DNA of 64,000 nucleotides from Algibacter miyuki. GTDB taxonomy: Bacteria > Bacteroidota > Bacteroidia > Flavobacteriales > Flavobacteriaceae. Shown piece by piece: positions 46,423 to 57,600 of the stretch (the first letter of the stretch is position 1; each line of letters opens with the position of its first letter). The notes beneath the pieces are model-generated. The model saw only the letters and a list, made by a program, of their open reading frames with translations, had not been told where the DNA came from and searched no databases. Where the stretch lies: the NCBI RefSeq assembly GCF_042427745.1, contig NZ_JBHMFA010000015.1. The stretch is one strand, 5' to 3'. The position numbers and the translations under genes were made by a program.

Positions 46423-47394
46423 ATGGAAAATAAAAAAATTAATTGGGGAATTATTGGTTGTGGAGATGTAACCGAAGTTAAAAGCGGACCTGCTTTTCAG
46501 AAGGTTAAAAACTCCTGTTTAATAGGTGTTATGAGACGACAAGAAGCCAAAGTTATTGATTTTGCTAAACGTCATGGTGTTGCTTATTGGACTACGAATG
46601 CAACTGAATTGATAGAAAATAAAGAGGTAAATGCGGTTTACGTGGCTACACCGCCTTCATCCCATTTAAAATATGCACTTCAAGCTATTAAAGCAGGAAA
46701 ACATGTGTATTTAGAAAAACCAATGGTCCTTAATACACATGAAGCAGAAGTGCTTTTAAGTGCTGTAAAAAAAAATAAAGCCAAAGTTACTGTGGCGCAT
46801 TACCGTCGCGAATTGCCTGTTTTTAAAAAGGTGAAAACATTATTGGATAGTAATAGTATCGGCAAAGTGGCTTCAGTAAAAATAGTAATTAAACAAAAAG
46901 ATAATACGAGCTTAATAGCTAAGACTGAAGACAATTGGAGATTGAACCAAGAAATTTCTGGAGGTGGATATTTTCATGATATTGCTCCTCATCAAATCGA
47001 CTTAATGTGTCATTATTTTGGAGAGGTTGAAATCATTAAAAAGGGATTCCAGGACGTAGCGCAATATTCGAAGCAAAATGTAGCTGGCGAGATGATATTT
47101 AAAAATGGGGTAAAGTTCACTGGCCTCTGGAATTTCAACGCGTCCGAAGATATGGATAGCTGTATTATTCATGGAGAAAAAGGGCGTATAGTATTTTCTT
47201 TTTATAACGATACGATAAGCCTATCGGTTTGTGGAAAGACCGAAATTTATAAATATGACACACCCGAACATGTGCAACAACCTATGATTGATAAAACCGT
47301 GCACTATTTTTTAAGTAATAGTCTTAATCCGTGTTCTGTATGCGAGGCTGCCGTTGTAACCCAAATCATGGATGTGTTTTGTGGAATTAAATGA
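46423..47394 (+). CDS. Gfo/Idh/MocA-family oxidoreductase
   Basis: 323 residues, no signal peptide, so cytoplasmic. A Rossmann start (INWGIIGCGDV), VYVATPPSSH, and the family's catalytic-site motif HVYLEKPM (about 98-105) are followed by a C-terminal alpha/beta domain with GGGYFHDIAPHQIDLM. Members oxidise or reduce sugar-type hydroxyl groups with NAD(P). In this operon-like run it may process the uronate or an uncommon sugar after import. A glycosidase-type mechanism (GH109) is less likely because nothing here is exported. The gap to the previous gene is 89 nt and to the next 40 nt. Confidence 0.88.
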   Translation: MENKKINWGIIGCGDVTEVKSGPAFQKVKNSCLIGVMRRQEAKVIDFAKRHGVAYWTTNATELIENKEVNAVYVATPPSSHLKYALQAIKAGKHVYLEKPMVLNTHEAEVLLSAVKKNKAKVTVAHYRRELPVFKKVKTLLDSNSIGKVASVKIVIKQKDNTSLIAKTEDNWRLNQEISGGGYFHDIAPHQIDLMCHYFGEVEIIKKGFQDVAQYSKQNVAGEMIFKNGVKFTGLWNFNASEDMDSCIIHGEKGRIVFSFYNDTISLSVCGKTEIYKYDTPEHVQQPMIDKTVHYFLSNSLNPCSVCEAAVVTQIMDVFCGIK

Positions 47395-47434
47395 ATTATA
47401 ATTTTTAATAGAAAAATAAACGATTTAAGCTAAA

Positions 47435-49705
47435 ATGAAGAAATTACTATTTACATTTTTAATAACAACGGGTACTATACTTTTTTCTTGTCAAAAAAGT
47501 GAAGCACAATCAAAAGATTATAAAGATGCTCGTTTATCTGTAGAAGAACGTGTAGAGGCTTTATTGCCCAACCTTTCTTTAGAAGAAAAAGTATCTCAAA
47601 TGCGTATATTTCATGCAAACATTGGGGTAGAAGCAGATGAAAAGGGAAGCTTGAAATTATCTGATAGAGTAGTAAAAAAACTTAAATTAGGTATAGCAGG
47701 AATAAAAAATCCAGCAGAACATATGGATGCTCTTGCTGCTGCAAAATTTAATAATGAACTTCAAAAATACATTATAGAGCATAACCGTTGGGGAATTCCA
47801 GCGTTATTTGTTACCGAATCTTATAATGGTGTGGATGCCGAAGGGTGTACAAAATTTGGTCGTCCCATTGCATCAGCGGCGTCATTTAATCCGGAATTGG
47901 TGAATCGTATTTGGGATGTGGTAGGAAAAGAAGCTCGTTTACGTGGGATGCATATGTGCCATTCTCCTGAAGCCGATTTGGTTAGAGATCCGCGTTTTGG
48001 ACGGATGAGTGAGGCCTTTGGAGAAGATACTTATTTAACAACCCAAATGGTTACTAATGCCATAAAAGGGGTTCAAGGGGATTATGAAGGTTTAGGTAAA
48101 GGTACACATATTGGTGCTGTGGCTAAGCATTTTGCAGGATATGGACAGGTGTTAGGTGGTACTAATTTTGCTGCCATTGAAATATCGGATAGAACATTAA
48201 TAGATGAAATATATCCACCTTTTGAAGCCGCAGTTAAAGATGCTAAATCTTTAGGTATTATGGCATCACACGGCGATCTAAATGGTATTGCGAGTCATGG
48301 AAATCCTCAATTATTAACGGGGACACTTCGCGATGATTGGGGGTTTAAGGGTTACGTTGTCTCTGATGCTAATGATATTGGACGTTTACATTATTTTATG
48401 AAAGTTGCTGAAACACCTGAAGCAGCCGCACAAATGGGATTAGAAGCTGGTGTAGATATAGATTTGTATGCGGAAGATGCTTATGCTTTACTTCCTGAAA
48501 TGGTAAAGAAAAATCCTGAAATTGAAAAATTAATAGATAGATCGGTAAGACGTGTTTTAAGAACTAAATTTATATTAGGATTGTTTGATAACCCATATAT
48601 CGATATTGCAGAAGTTGAAAAAGGAGTGCGTGCACAATCATCGTTAGAATTAGCAAAGGAGTCCGATTTAGAATCTATTATTTTACTTAAAAACGAAAAT
48701 AATACGCTTCCGTTAAATAAAAATAAAAAAACTAAAATAGCGCTTTTAGGGCCTTTGGTTAAAGAGAATACAACAGAAATGTTTAAATCTGTTGTTGGTA
48801 AGAATATTCAATTTGTATCAGAAAAAGGATTTCATTTAACGGATGAAAAAGGAGGGAATCCTAAGTTATTAGATAAAGATCCAAAAGCCATAGCTAAGAT
48901 GGTTGAAATAGCTAAAAATTCAGATTTAACTATCTTATTTTTAGGAGGTGATGAGTTTACTTCAAAAGAAGCTTTTTTTACAAACGCTATTGGAGATCGA
49001 GCAACTATTGCTCCCGTTGGTGCTCAAGATGAACTTATAGAAAAAATAAAAGCTATAGGAAAACCTGTAATTGTGGTTTTAAAACACCGTAGAACACTCT
49101 CTATTAATACCATTTCGGAGCAAGCTGATGCTATTTTAGACACCTGGGATTTAAGTGAGTTTGGAGATCAATCAACAGCTAAAATCATTTTTGGAGTGGT
49201 GTCACCTTCTGGTAAATTACCTGTTACGGTTCCCCGATCTATTGGTCAATTACCTTTTCATTATAGTATGAAAGAAATCAATTATAAAAAAGGGTACTTA
49301 TTTATGGAAGATGGTCCCATATATCCCTTTGGTTATGGTTTAAGTTATGTTAATTTTGAGTATTCGAATATTAATATTTCTAATTCAGAAATCACTCCTG
49401 ATTCTGTAATTGAAGTTAGTATAAAAGTTACAAATACAGGGGCTATCAAGGCTAAAGAAGTGGTTCAAATGTATATAAAAGATGAAATAGGCTCGGTAAC
49501 TAGACCCGATAAAGAGTTGAAGGGGTTTGATAAAATTCAACTCAATCCAGGAGAAAGCCAAACCGTAAGTTTTAAAATTACACCTAAAATGTTGAAATTT
49601 ACTGGACTTAACATGGAAAAAATATTAGAGGCAGGAAGTTATACTGTAAAAGTAGGTTCATCATCAGAAAATTATTTAGAAACAACATTTAAACTAAAAA
49701 AATAA
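47435..49705 (+). CDS. GH3 beta-glycosidase lipoprotein (xylosidase-like)
   Basis: 756 residues. The N-terminus ends in ILFSC, a lipobox. The GH3 N-domain has RWGIPALFVTES, DPRFGRMSEAFGEDTYL, KHFAGYG and the nucleophile Asp311 in VVSDANDI. The C-domain (about 400-610) and a fibronectin-type end domain (PFGYGLSYVNFEYSN) complete the standard layout. A beta-xylosidase or glucosidase role is likely. In an ulvan setting, beta-xylosidase fits the xylose-containing repeats. The stop is 2 nt before the start of the GH105 gene, showing tight coupling. Lipid anchoring suggests periplasmic or surface trimming of oligomers. Confidence 0.9.
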   Translation: MKKLLFTFLITTGTILFSCQKSEAQSKDYKDARLSVEERVEALLPNLSLEEKVSQMRIFHANIGVEADEKGSLKLSDRVVKKLKLGIAGIKNPAEHMDALAAAKFNNELQKYIIEHNRWGIPALFVTESYNGVDAEGCTKFGRPIASAASFNPELVNRIWDVVGKEARLRGMHMCHSPEADLVRDPRFGRMSEAFGEDTYLTTQMVTNAIKGVQGDYEGLGKGTHIGAVAKHFAGYGQVLGGTNFAAIEISDRTLIDEIYPPFEAAVKDAKSLGIMASHGDLNGIASHGNPQLLTGTLRDDWGFKGYVVSDANDIGRLHYFMKVAETPEAAAQMGLEAGVDIDLYAEDAYALLPEMVKKNPEIEKLIDRSVRRVLRTKFILGLFDNPYIDIAEVEKGVRAQSSLELAKESDLESIILLKNENNTLPLNKNKKTKIALLGPLVKENTTEMFKSVVGKNIQFVSEKGFHLTDEKGGNPKLLDKDPKAIAKMVEIAKNSDLTILFLGGDEFTSKEAFFTNAIGDRATIAPVGAQDELIEKIKAIGKPVIVVLKHRRTLSINTISEQADAILDTWDLSEFGDQSTAKIIFGVVSPSGKLPVTVPRSIGQLPFHYSMKEINYKKGYLFMEDGPIYPFGYGLSYVNFEYSNINISNSEITPDSVIEVSIKVTNTGAIKAKEVVQMYIKDEIGSVTRPDKELKGFDKIQLNPGESQTVSFKITPKMLKFTGLNMEKILEAGSYTVKVGSSSENYLETTFKLKK

Positions 49706-49707
49706 AA

Positions 49708-50838
49708 ATGAAAAAATTGGTATTAAAGTTACTGGCAGTATATACGTTAATTGGTTGTGCAGTGCCTCACAAGGCAGTTGCACAAATGGCGTTAGATAAT
49801 TCTGAGATTGAAGCATCAATGATTAAAGCCTTAGAGTGGCAAGAAGCACACCCTATTTTTGCTATCGCTCCTACAGATTGGACGGCAGGGGCCTATTATA
49901 CCGGAGTGGCTCGAGCACATAAAACCACCAAGGATATGATGTATATGGCTGCTTTAAAAAATCAAGCGTATAATAACGATTGGCAAACGTATAATAGATT
50001 ATACCACGCCGATGATGTGGCTATATCGTACAGCTATCTCTATGTTGGAATGAACGATAAGCGACCAGGTTTTGTAAACTTAGAACCTACTCAGAAATTC
50101 TTAGATGCACATTTATTTGAAGATAATATTTGGAAATCGGGTAAAGATAAAACCACTAGTGGTAAAACTATTTTATGGTGGTGGTGTGATGCTTTATTTA
50201 TGGCGCCGCCCGTATTAAATTTATATGCAAAGCATACTAATCAGCCTAAGTATTTAGATGAGATGCATAAATTTTATATGGAAACCTACAATCAATTATT
50301 CGATAAGGAAGAGCGCTTATTTGCAAGAGATATGCGTTATGTTTGGAAGGGCAATAATAAAGATGAGAAAGAACCAAACGGAAAGAAAATATTTTGGTCT
50401 AGAGGAAATGGCTGGGTATTAGGAGGTTTAGCACTACTTTTAGACGACATGCCTAAGGAATACAAACACCGACCATTTTATGAAAATCTTTTTAAAGTAA
50501 TGGCGTCAAGAATTTTGGAACTGCAACCAGAAGATGGTTTATGGCGTACTAGTTTATTATGTCCTGAAGCTTATGACCACGGCGAAGTAAGCGGTAGTGG
50601 CTTCTATACATTTGCTTTAGCATGGGGTGTAAATAATGAAATATTGGATAAGGCGAAATACCAACCAGCTGTAAAAAAAGCATGGCAAGCATTAAAGAAA
50701 TGTCAACACAGCGATGGTAGAGTAGGTTGGGTTCAAAATATTGGAGCTTCTCCTGAGCCTGCGTCTGCAGATAGCTGGCAAAATTTTGGTACCGGAGCAT
50801 TTTTAATGGCAGGAAGCGAAGTTCTGAAATTAAAATAA
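49708..50838 (+). CDS. GH105 unsaturated uronyl hydrolase lipoprotein
   Basis: 376 residues of (alpha/alpha)6 barrel. The signal is lipoprotein-type (LIGC, Cys17). The family signatures are all there: DWTAGAYYTGVARAH, HADDVAISYSYLYVG, WWWCDALFMAPP with the catalytic Asp161, WSRGNGWVLGGLALLLDDMPK and HGEVSGSGFYTFALAWG. GH105 enzymes hydrate and release the 4,5-unsaturated uronate left at the non-reducing end after a lyase cut. Its presence therefore predicts a lyase, and two lyase-like genes lie 8-11 kb downstream. It is translated right behind GH3 (2 nt gap). Confidence 0.93.
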   Translation: MKKLVLKLLAVYTLIGCAVPHKAVAQMALDNSEIEASMIKALEWQEAHPIFAIAPTDWTAGAYYTGVARAHKTTKDMMYMAALKNQAYNNDWQTYNRLYHADDVAISYSYLYVGMNDKRPGFVNLEPTQKFLDAHLFEDNIWKSGKDKTTSGKTILWWWCDALFMAPPVLNLYAKHTNQPKYLDEMHKFYMETYNQLFDKEERLFARDMRYVWKGNNKDEKEPNGKKIFWSRGNGWVLGGLALLLDDMPKEYKHRPFYENLFKVMASRILELQPEDGLWRTSLLCPEAYDHGEVSGSGFYTFALAWGVNNEILDKAKYQPAVKKAWQALKKCQHSDGRVGWVQNIGASPEPASADSWQNFGTGAFLMAGSEVLKLK

Positions 50839-50959
50839 ACTAAATATTCGTTGGTATTCATAATATACTTGGTAGCCTGAAAATAATTTGGGGATACCTA
50901 AAGTATAATATTATAACAGAAAACTGATAAGTATAAAATTAATCGTAATAATAAAATAG

Positions 50960-52732
50960 ATGAATTTTCCTAGATTAAAGTTTTTTAAGAATTTAATGTT
51001 TTTATTTATTGTAATACTTTCTATAAGTTGCCAGAATAAAAATAAAAAGGATAAACCATCAACTATTTTAGACCAACAGAAACGCCCCAATATCTTATGG
51101 TTAGTTACTGAAGATATGGGGGCGTATATTCCGCCTTTTGGAGATTCAACAGTAGTAACACCACATTTAAGTCGATTAGCAAATGAAGGTGTGATTTATC
51201 CCAATTTGTATTCAACTTCTGGGGTTTGTGCTCCAAGTCGGGCGGCAATAGCTACGGGAATGTATCCGTCAAGTATAGGGGCAAACCATATGCGAACCAA
51301 TAGCTACACAAAAGAAAGAGGGCTTCCTGCCTACGAGGCCGTACCGCCTTCTGATGTAAAAATAATTAGTGAATGGTTACGTATGGAAGGCTATTATTGT
51401 ACTAATAATTATAAAACAGATTATCAATTTAATGCCCCAGCCACGGCATGGGATGAAAGCAGTGTTTATGCCCATTGGAGAAACAGAGCAGATAATCAAC
51501 CGTTTTTTGCCGTTTTTAATTTTACAGAAACACATGAGTCGGGGTTGTTCGAGCCATACGGATTTAGAGAAATTGAAACCCGTCTATATCACGCAGGAGA
51601 TAGAAATTACAATTGGAAAAACAAGAATGCTTCTCATGCGAAAAATAGAATGGCAGAGGCGGAAACACCAAAGCACCTTCCGTTGGATACAGAATTTAAT
51701 ATCCCTCCGTATTTACCAGATACAGATGTTGTGAAACGAGATATGTGGAAGGTTTACAACAATATTGCCGAAATGGATAGCCAAGTAGGTGCGGTATTAA
51801 AACAATTGGAGGATGATGGCTTATTGGAAAACACCATTATCTTTTTTTATGGGGACCACGGTGGCCCATTACCTAGAGAAAAGCGACTTATTTATGATTC
51901 GGGATTAAACACTCCCATGATTATTCGTTTTCCGAAAAAGAAGCGTGCAGGAACAAAAGATGATCAATTGATAAGTTTTGTAGATTTTGCCCCAACGTTA
52001 TTGGCGCTTATAGGAGAGAAACCAAAACCATACATGCAAGGACAACCCTTTTTAAATGCTTATAATACAGAAAAACGAGAATATATACATGCAGCTGCCG
52101 ATCGTTTTGATGCAGAAACAGATGTGATAAGAGCTGTGAGAGACCAACGTTTTAAATATATTAGAAATTATAGGCCAGAACAAGGGTATTATTTGCCAAT
52201 AACATATAGAGAGCGAATTCCAACCATGCAAGAATTATTGAGGTTGAAAACAGAGGGTAAACTTAATGATATTCAAAAACAGTGGTTCAGGGAAAGAAAA
52301 CCCAAAGAAGAACTGTTTGATTGTGAAACAGATCCTTTTGAGTTAAACAATTTGGCGGATAACCCTAATTATCAAAATAAACTTAGCGAATTAAGTAACG
52401 AAATGGACAGGTGGTTAAAAACGATTGGTGACAATCCTTATTTGCCAGAAGTAGAGCTGATTAATAAGCTATGGAATGAAAATAAAACACAACCAAAAAC
52501 ATCCGTCCCCATTATTTCTAATGAAAATGGAAAAGTAAAAATAACATGTGAAACCGTTGGAGCCTCCATTGGATATAGAATAATAAATGAAGGAGATAAT
52601 ACAACACAGTCATGGGACATATACCAAACTCCATTTTCAATTGCTCCTGATGTAAAATTGGAATGTTTTGCACATCGTATTGGTTTTGAGCCAAGCAAAA
52701 CTATTCGTATTTCGGCATCAAATAAGCTTTAG
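50960..52732 (+). CDS. S1-family sulfatase lipoprotein with C-terminal beta domain (CAPSR)
   Basis: 590 residues. There is a lipobox ILSISC, ILWLVTEDMGAYIPPFGD at the metal site (Glu-Asp instead of the usual Asp-Asp), C-A-P-S-R with Cys90, MYPSSIGANHMRT, FTETHESG and FYGDHGGPLPREK. This set (TED, SIGAxHMRT, GDHGGP) belongs to the heparan N-sulfatase-like branch of S1, where ulvan-locus enzymes are also found. The last 80 residues form a small beta domain of the chitobiase C-terminal type (SIGYRIINEG ... WDIYQTPFSI). It lies 121 nt after the GH105 gene, probably in the same operon. Confidence 0.92.
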   Translation: MNFPRLKFFKNLMFLFIVILSISCQNKNKKDKPSTILDQQKRPNILWLVTEDMGAYIPPFGDSTVVTPHLSRLANEGVIYPNLYSTSGVCAPSRAAIATGMYPSSIGANHMRTNSYTKERGLPAYEAVPPSDVKIISEWLRMEGYYCTNNYKTDYQFNAPATAWDESSVYAHWRNRADNQPFFAVFNFTETHESGLFEPYGFREIETRLYHAGDRNYNWKNKNASHAKNRMAEAETPKHLPLDTEFNIPPYLPDTDVVKRDMWKVYNNIAEMDSQVGAVLKQLEDDGLLENTIIFFYGDHGGPLPREKRLIYDSGLNTPMIIRFPKKKRAGTKDDQLISFVDFAPTLLALIGEKPKPYMQGQPFLNAYNTEKREYIHAAADRFDAETDVIRAVRDQRFKYIRNYRPEQGYYLPITYRERIPTMQELLRLKTEGKLNDIQKQWFRERKPKEELFDCETDPFELNNLADNPNYQNKLSELSNEMDRWLKTIGDNPYLPEVELINKLWNENKTQPKTSVPIISNENGKVKITCETVGASIGYRIINEGDNTTQSWDIYQTPFSIAPDVKLECFAHRIGFEPSKTIRISASNKL

Positions 52733-53024
52733 GTTCTTAGTAATAATAAATGTTTATAACTTAAAATCATTAGTTTACCGAACATAAAGATAGGTTTGTC
52801 TTTCATAGTGTTTTTTTTATGAAAAGCCTGTTTTGGGGGATATTATAGCACGCTTGTATTCTATTCATTAGAGAGCTGTTTATTCAATTATAAAATAATA
52901 ATAGGAGCTTTTTTAAACGGGGGCTTGCTAAGCAGCCTAAGTAAACTCTATCTCAAATTAGCATATTCAAGAGGTTCTAAAAACTAAAAATAGTACTAGG
53001 TAATATAGAAATAAATAAAGTTTA

Positions 53025-54494
53025 ATGATAGATAAAAAAATAAGCAGGTTGTCAAAAACGATAATAATATTGTTTTTGCTTTATCCATTAATTTCTATTA
53101 AGGCGCAAGCACAAATTGTTTTGGAAACAGATTTTACAAATCCTACAAATGTGAAACAAGAAATGCGCTATCATTTAAACGTTTTCAACAGGATTACGCC
53201 TTTAAATGGGGTTAAGGTTTCAAAAGCCAACGGTAATTCTAAGATTTGTATAGTAAGGCCGCTTGGAGGTATTGCTAGTAAAGGAAAGGCTGATATAACC
53301 AAGGATTCTTATAAGTGGGATGCTAATTCTAAAAAATTCTATACAGATTTTACCTTGTTAAAAAAGCAGATAGATGGTGTTTTTAATCAAGGGTTAGGTA
53401 TTCATCAAATTGTATTAGATAATCCATCCTGGGCATTTCAACGTAATGAAAAGGGAGAGCTAATTGGGGACTCTTTAAAAATTTCTACCTACGGAAACGC
53501 AGAACCTCCTAGAGACTATAAGGCTTGGGGCAATTATTTAAAAGATGTTATGGCGTTTCTTGTGGAGACTTATGGTGAAGAGAGGATGCTGAAAACACAG
53601 TTTGATATAGGTCGTGAAATAGGAACTCCAACCCATTGGTCTGGTACCAAAGCGCAGTTTTTTGAGTTTTATAAAGTATCAATTACAGCTATTAGGGAAG
53701 TGCTTCCTAAGGCAAAAGTAGGTACGCATTTCCTTTGGGGCTCTTCTAATAAAGCCTGGGGAACCGATTTTGTAAAATGGAGTAAAGCGAATAAGGTGCA
53801 TTATGATTTTGTTGGTGTTTCTTTTTATCCCTTTTACGATAAACCAAACCGTACTAATTTTAAAGAAGTGTATGCTAAAGATTTTGCAGTAATTAAAGAT
53901 ATCCCAGAATGGGATGAAAAGGCAAAACTCGAGATGCATGAATACGCTTTAATTAAAAGCTTGAGCAAGGCAGGGAACTCCTTTGTAAATGCATCAAAAG
54001 CGCATCAAAATTCATTTATAGTCGGGCTTATGAAAATGTTTTACGAAAACAATATGCAAAATGTTTTTCAATGGGGGCAAGGAACAAAGCATGAGCTAGC
54101 CGATAAAGCCCTTTTAGAGATGCAAGGAAATATCTATTATAAGTCTAAAAAGAAAGGAGCAGAATTATCCAAAACTAGTTATGTTGATGCTATATTTTCT
54201 AAAGATGTTTCAAAGCGTAAATATAACATCTTGGCGTATAATTACAATGCTAATCCTAAAGCAGCAGCTGCAGCGCATTTAAAAATAAGTGCAAAAGTTA
54301 ATATTCCGCCGGGTACAAAAGTAAAGGTAAGATCTTCAATTTATAATGAAAAAGAGGATCCCTCTCCTTGGTCTAAATGGCGTGAAATAACTACCAACGG
54401 AAATGAGAAAACCAAATCTAATATTTCTTTTGAAGCAGAGCTACCCGTATTTTCTTTTTTGAAATATGAAGTTATGCTCTCGGATTCATATTAA
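53025..54494 (+). CDS. Clan GH-A glycoside hydrolase, GH39-like
   Basis: 489 exported residues (signal peptide ending KAQAQ). The barrel shows a short motif FDIGREIGTP with Glu198 in the acid/base position (most GH39 proteins have W-N-E-P here), and LEMHEYALI with Glu306 at the strand-7 nucleophile position. FVGVSFYPFYD lies between them. A C-terminal beta domain (about 390-489) has YNILAYNYNANP. The arrangement suits GH39 or a close relative: beta-xylosidase or a uronate-releasing exo-enzyme. The absence of the classical Asn-Glu pair is odd and may mark an undescribed subfamily. It stands between an S1 sulfatase and a GH106 gene. Confidence 0.68.
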   Translation: MIDKKISRLSKTIIILFLLYPLISIKAQAQIVLETDFTNPTNVKQEMRYHLNVFNRITPLNGVKVSKANGNSKICIVRPLGGIASKGKADITKDSYKWDANSKKFYTDFTLLKKQIDGVFNQGLGIHQIVLDNPSWAFQRNEKGELIGDSLKISTYGNAEPPRDYKAWGNYLKDVMAFLVETYGEERMLKTQFDIGREIGTPTHWSGTKAQFFEFYKVSITAIREVLPKAKVGTHFLWGSSNKAWGTDFVKWSKANKVHYDFVGVSFYPFYDKPNRTNFKEVYAKDFAVIKDIPEWDEKAKLEMHEYALIKSLSKAGNSFVNASKAHQNSFIVGLMKMFYENNMQNVFQWGQGTKHELADKALLEMQGNIYYKSKKKGAELSKTSYVDAIFSKDVSKRKYNILAYNYNANPKAAAAAHLKISAKVNIPPGTKVKVRSSIYNEKEDPSPWSKWREITTNGNEKTKSNISFEAELPVFSFLKYEVMLSDSY

Positions 54495-54659
54495 AAACCT
54501 TGTATCGATTGTTTTGGAGACTTAATTTTTTAAATATTATAAAGTGTAAATAAATCTTTTTTAGCATTTAAAATTTTAAGTTATACCATTTACTATATAT
54601 GTTTTTTCAATTAAAACTAAAGAACTAATTACATCAATTTAATTTAACTAGTCCAAGTA

Positions 54660-57600
54660 ATGAAGTGTAAAATTTTATCCATTCTAATTGCTATTTCTTT
54701 CTTTTGTTGTGAACCTCCAAATAACGAAAATCGAAATATTGAAAACACAATAAGTTTGCAAGAGTTAAGTGATCAATTTAAATCGCCTTCAAAGCAATAT
54801 CGACCAGAAACGTGGTTTCATCTCAATGGAAACAATATAAGTAAGGAAGGATTAACTTTAGACTTAGAAGCGATTAAGGAAGCTGGTTTGCAAGGCATCC
54901 ATTTGTTTAATAAAGCTGGTCGCCCTTATCCAAATGTAGAGCCTATTAAAATTTTATCTCCAGAATGGGAAGATATGATTCGGCATGCGGCCGACGAATG
55001 TCAACGTCTTGGATTAAAATTTACCATGCAAAATTGTCCAGGCTGGTCTATGACGGGGGGACCGTGGGTACCGGTAGAAGAGGCGCAGCGTGAAATCGTA
55101 GAAACGGTTTACAGAGTATCTGGAGGTAAAGTATTTAGGGAGGTTCTAGAAATTGATTCATTATATAAAACTCCAGATTACAATTATAAAGACATTCAGG
55201 TGCTCGCTTTTCCAACGCCGGAAGGAGACGATTTAGCACCTTTAAATCCTTCAGAAATTAAAACCAATAATACTTTAATTCCATGGAGTGATATTTTTAA
55301 TCCCAATTCTAAAATTAGTGTTACTCGTACAGCGACACATTTGGATAAACTTTTAAATACCTATAGGTCTCAAGGGATTTCAAAAGTAAATGATGCCGAT
55401 ACTTGGGTTGAAACTAAGTTTAGTAAGGCTGTTATATTACGTGCTATTACTTTTCCGCAACCACGACATATTATAATGGGAAAAGAATACCCTAGGGTTG
55501 ATGTCTCAATTAAAGTTGAAGCATTTATCAATAACATATTTACGGAAATAATAACCCTGAAATTACCTGATGCAAATTGGAATGATAGGCGGAAATTTCT
55601 AACGCTAGCCATTCCTGAAACCACGTCTAATATGTTTAAATTTACGTTTAAAGGCAAACATGCTATTTCACCAGAATTTATTCACTTAAACTCAAGTCCA
55701 AAATTGCATAACCATGAAGCCAAAGCGGCAAAGGTATTAAGACGCCTTGAAAAAGAGGTGCAATTTCAGTATTCTGAGAATACCATGGTTAAAAAAAACA
55801 CCATCTTGAATTTAACGGATAAAATGGATCGAGATGGGAAATTGAATTGGAATGCTCCTGAAGGTAATTGGACGGTTGTACGTTTTGGTCATATCAATAT
55901 GCGCCTTACTAATAAACCGGCAGTACCTGAAGCGACTGGTTGGGAGTCCAGTAAATTAGATAAAATAACGATTGAAAATCATTTACGAAAAGGAATGATT
56001 GGTAATTTAATTAAAACAGGCGGACCAATTGGAGATGGTAAATTACACGGGTTATTAATAGATAGTTGGGAAAGCCATGTACCTACTTGGACCGTAAATT
56101 CTGAAGATATGTTTAAGGAATTTGAAAACCGTAGAGGCTATAGTATGGAACTATATTTGCCAGCTACTATGGGATATGTTGTTGATAGTCCTGAGGTAAC
56201 CACCAAGTTTTTAAGAGATTTACGCCAAACTATGGATGATGTTTTTGTCGATAATTTTTTTAAACATTTTGCAACCGTAGCTCACGATATGGGAGCCGAA
56301 GTATATACCGAAGGTGCAGGAGGAGAAGTGTTGCCCATTGACCCTATGAGGTATTATGGAGTAAGTGATATTCCTATGACTGAATTTTGGTATCCTAAAG
56401 CGCCATCTGCCCAAAACGAGTATGCTAAACCTATTCTTTCCGCGGCATCTGCAGTACACTTGTACAACAAAACTGTTTTGGCTGCAGAAGCATGTACGCA
56501 GGTGGGCGTAAAATGGAATGAACATCCTTTTTCAGTAAAATATTTAATAGATTATAATTTTACCAAAGGGGTAAATCATTTGGTGTTTCATACGTTTTCG
56601 CATACCCCACAAACTAATGTATATCCTGGCTCGAGCTTTGGTGGTAATATTGGTTTCCCTTTGGTTCGTGAGCAAACATGGTGGAAATACATGTCTGATT
56701 GGACCGATTATTTAGCTAGAAATCAATTTGTTTTACAGCAAGGCGAATACGTAGCAGATGTGTTATGGTATTATGGGGATCATTTTGAACGCCCACCTTT
56801 CGATTTAGATTATTTTCCTAAGGGGTATCGGTTTGATTATTTAAATGAAGAAATTTTACAAAACAAACTGAATGTTATAAATGGTAAAATCCATGTTGAA
56901 AATGGAGGAGATTACCGAATTATCAAACTAAGAGACTCTCAAGATATGCTATTATCTACAGCTCAAAAATTAAAAGAATTGGTACAGGAAGGCGCTGTAA
57001 TTCTAGGAGATAAACCCATAGATTCGCCGAGTTTGATGGATGATGAAAAGGATTTAGAAAGGCTTAAATCTATAGCAGATGAGCTCTGGGGGACAACCAA
57101 AAGTGGTTTAAAACAAGTAGGTAAAGGCCGAGTGTATTGGGGGAAAACATTGGATGAGGTATTAAAAGAAGAACAAATAGTACAAGATGTTATTGTTCCA
57201 GAAGGTTTGGACATCAATTGGATTCATAGAGAAACCCAAGATGCGCACATATACTTTGTAGCATCAAAAGAGGAAGTTCCCGTTGATGTGTCATTAAGTT
57301 TTAGGCTTAATAATGTAAGCCCTCAAATATGGAATGCATTTACGGGAGAGCAACAGGGTGCTAAAATATGGAGTAGCTCTAAAAATCGAACCAATGTTGT
57401 ACTGTCATTACCGTCAAGCGGAAGTGCTGTAGTGGTATTTTCAAAAGAAGATAAAAAACCTTTGGCTTCAAAGGTAACCTATAACAATCAGGTGCTCTTA
57501 AATTCTAAAATGGGCTGGTATCATATTAACGGTTCTACTGATTTTCCTAAATTAACTTGGAAAGATGATACAGTTATAGCTTCAACATCGGGCTCCTATG

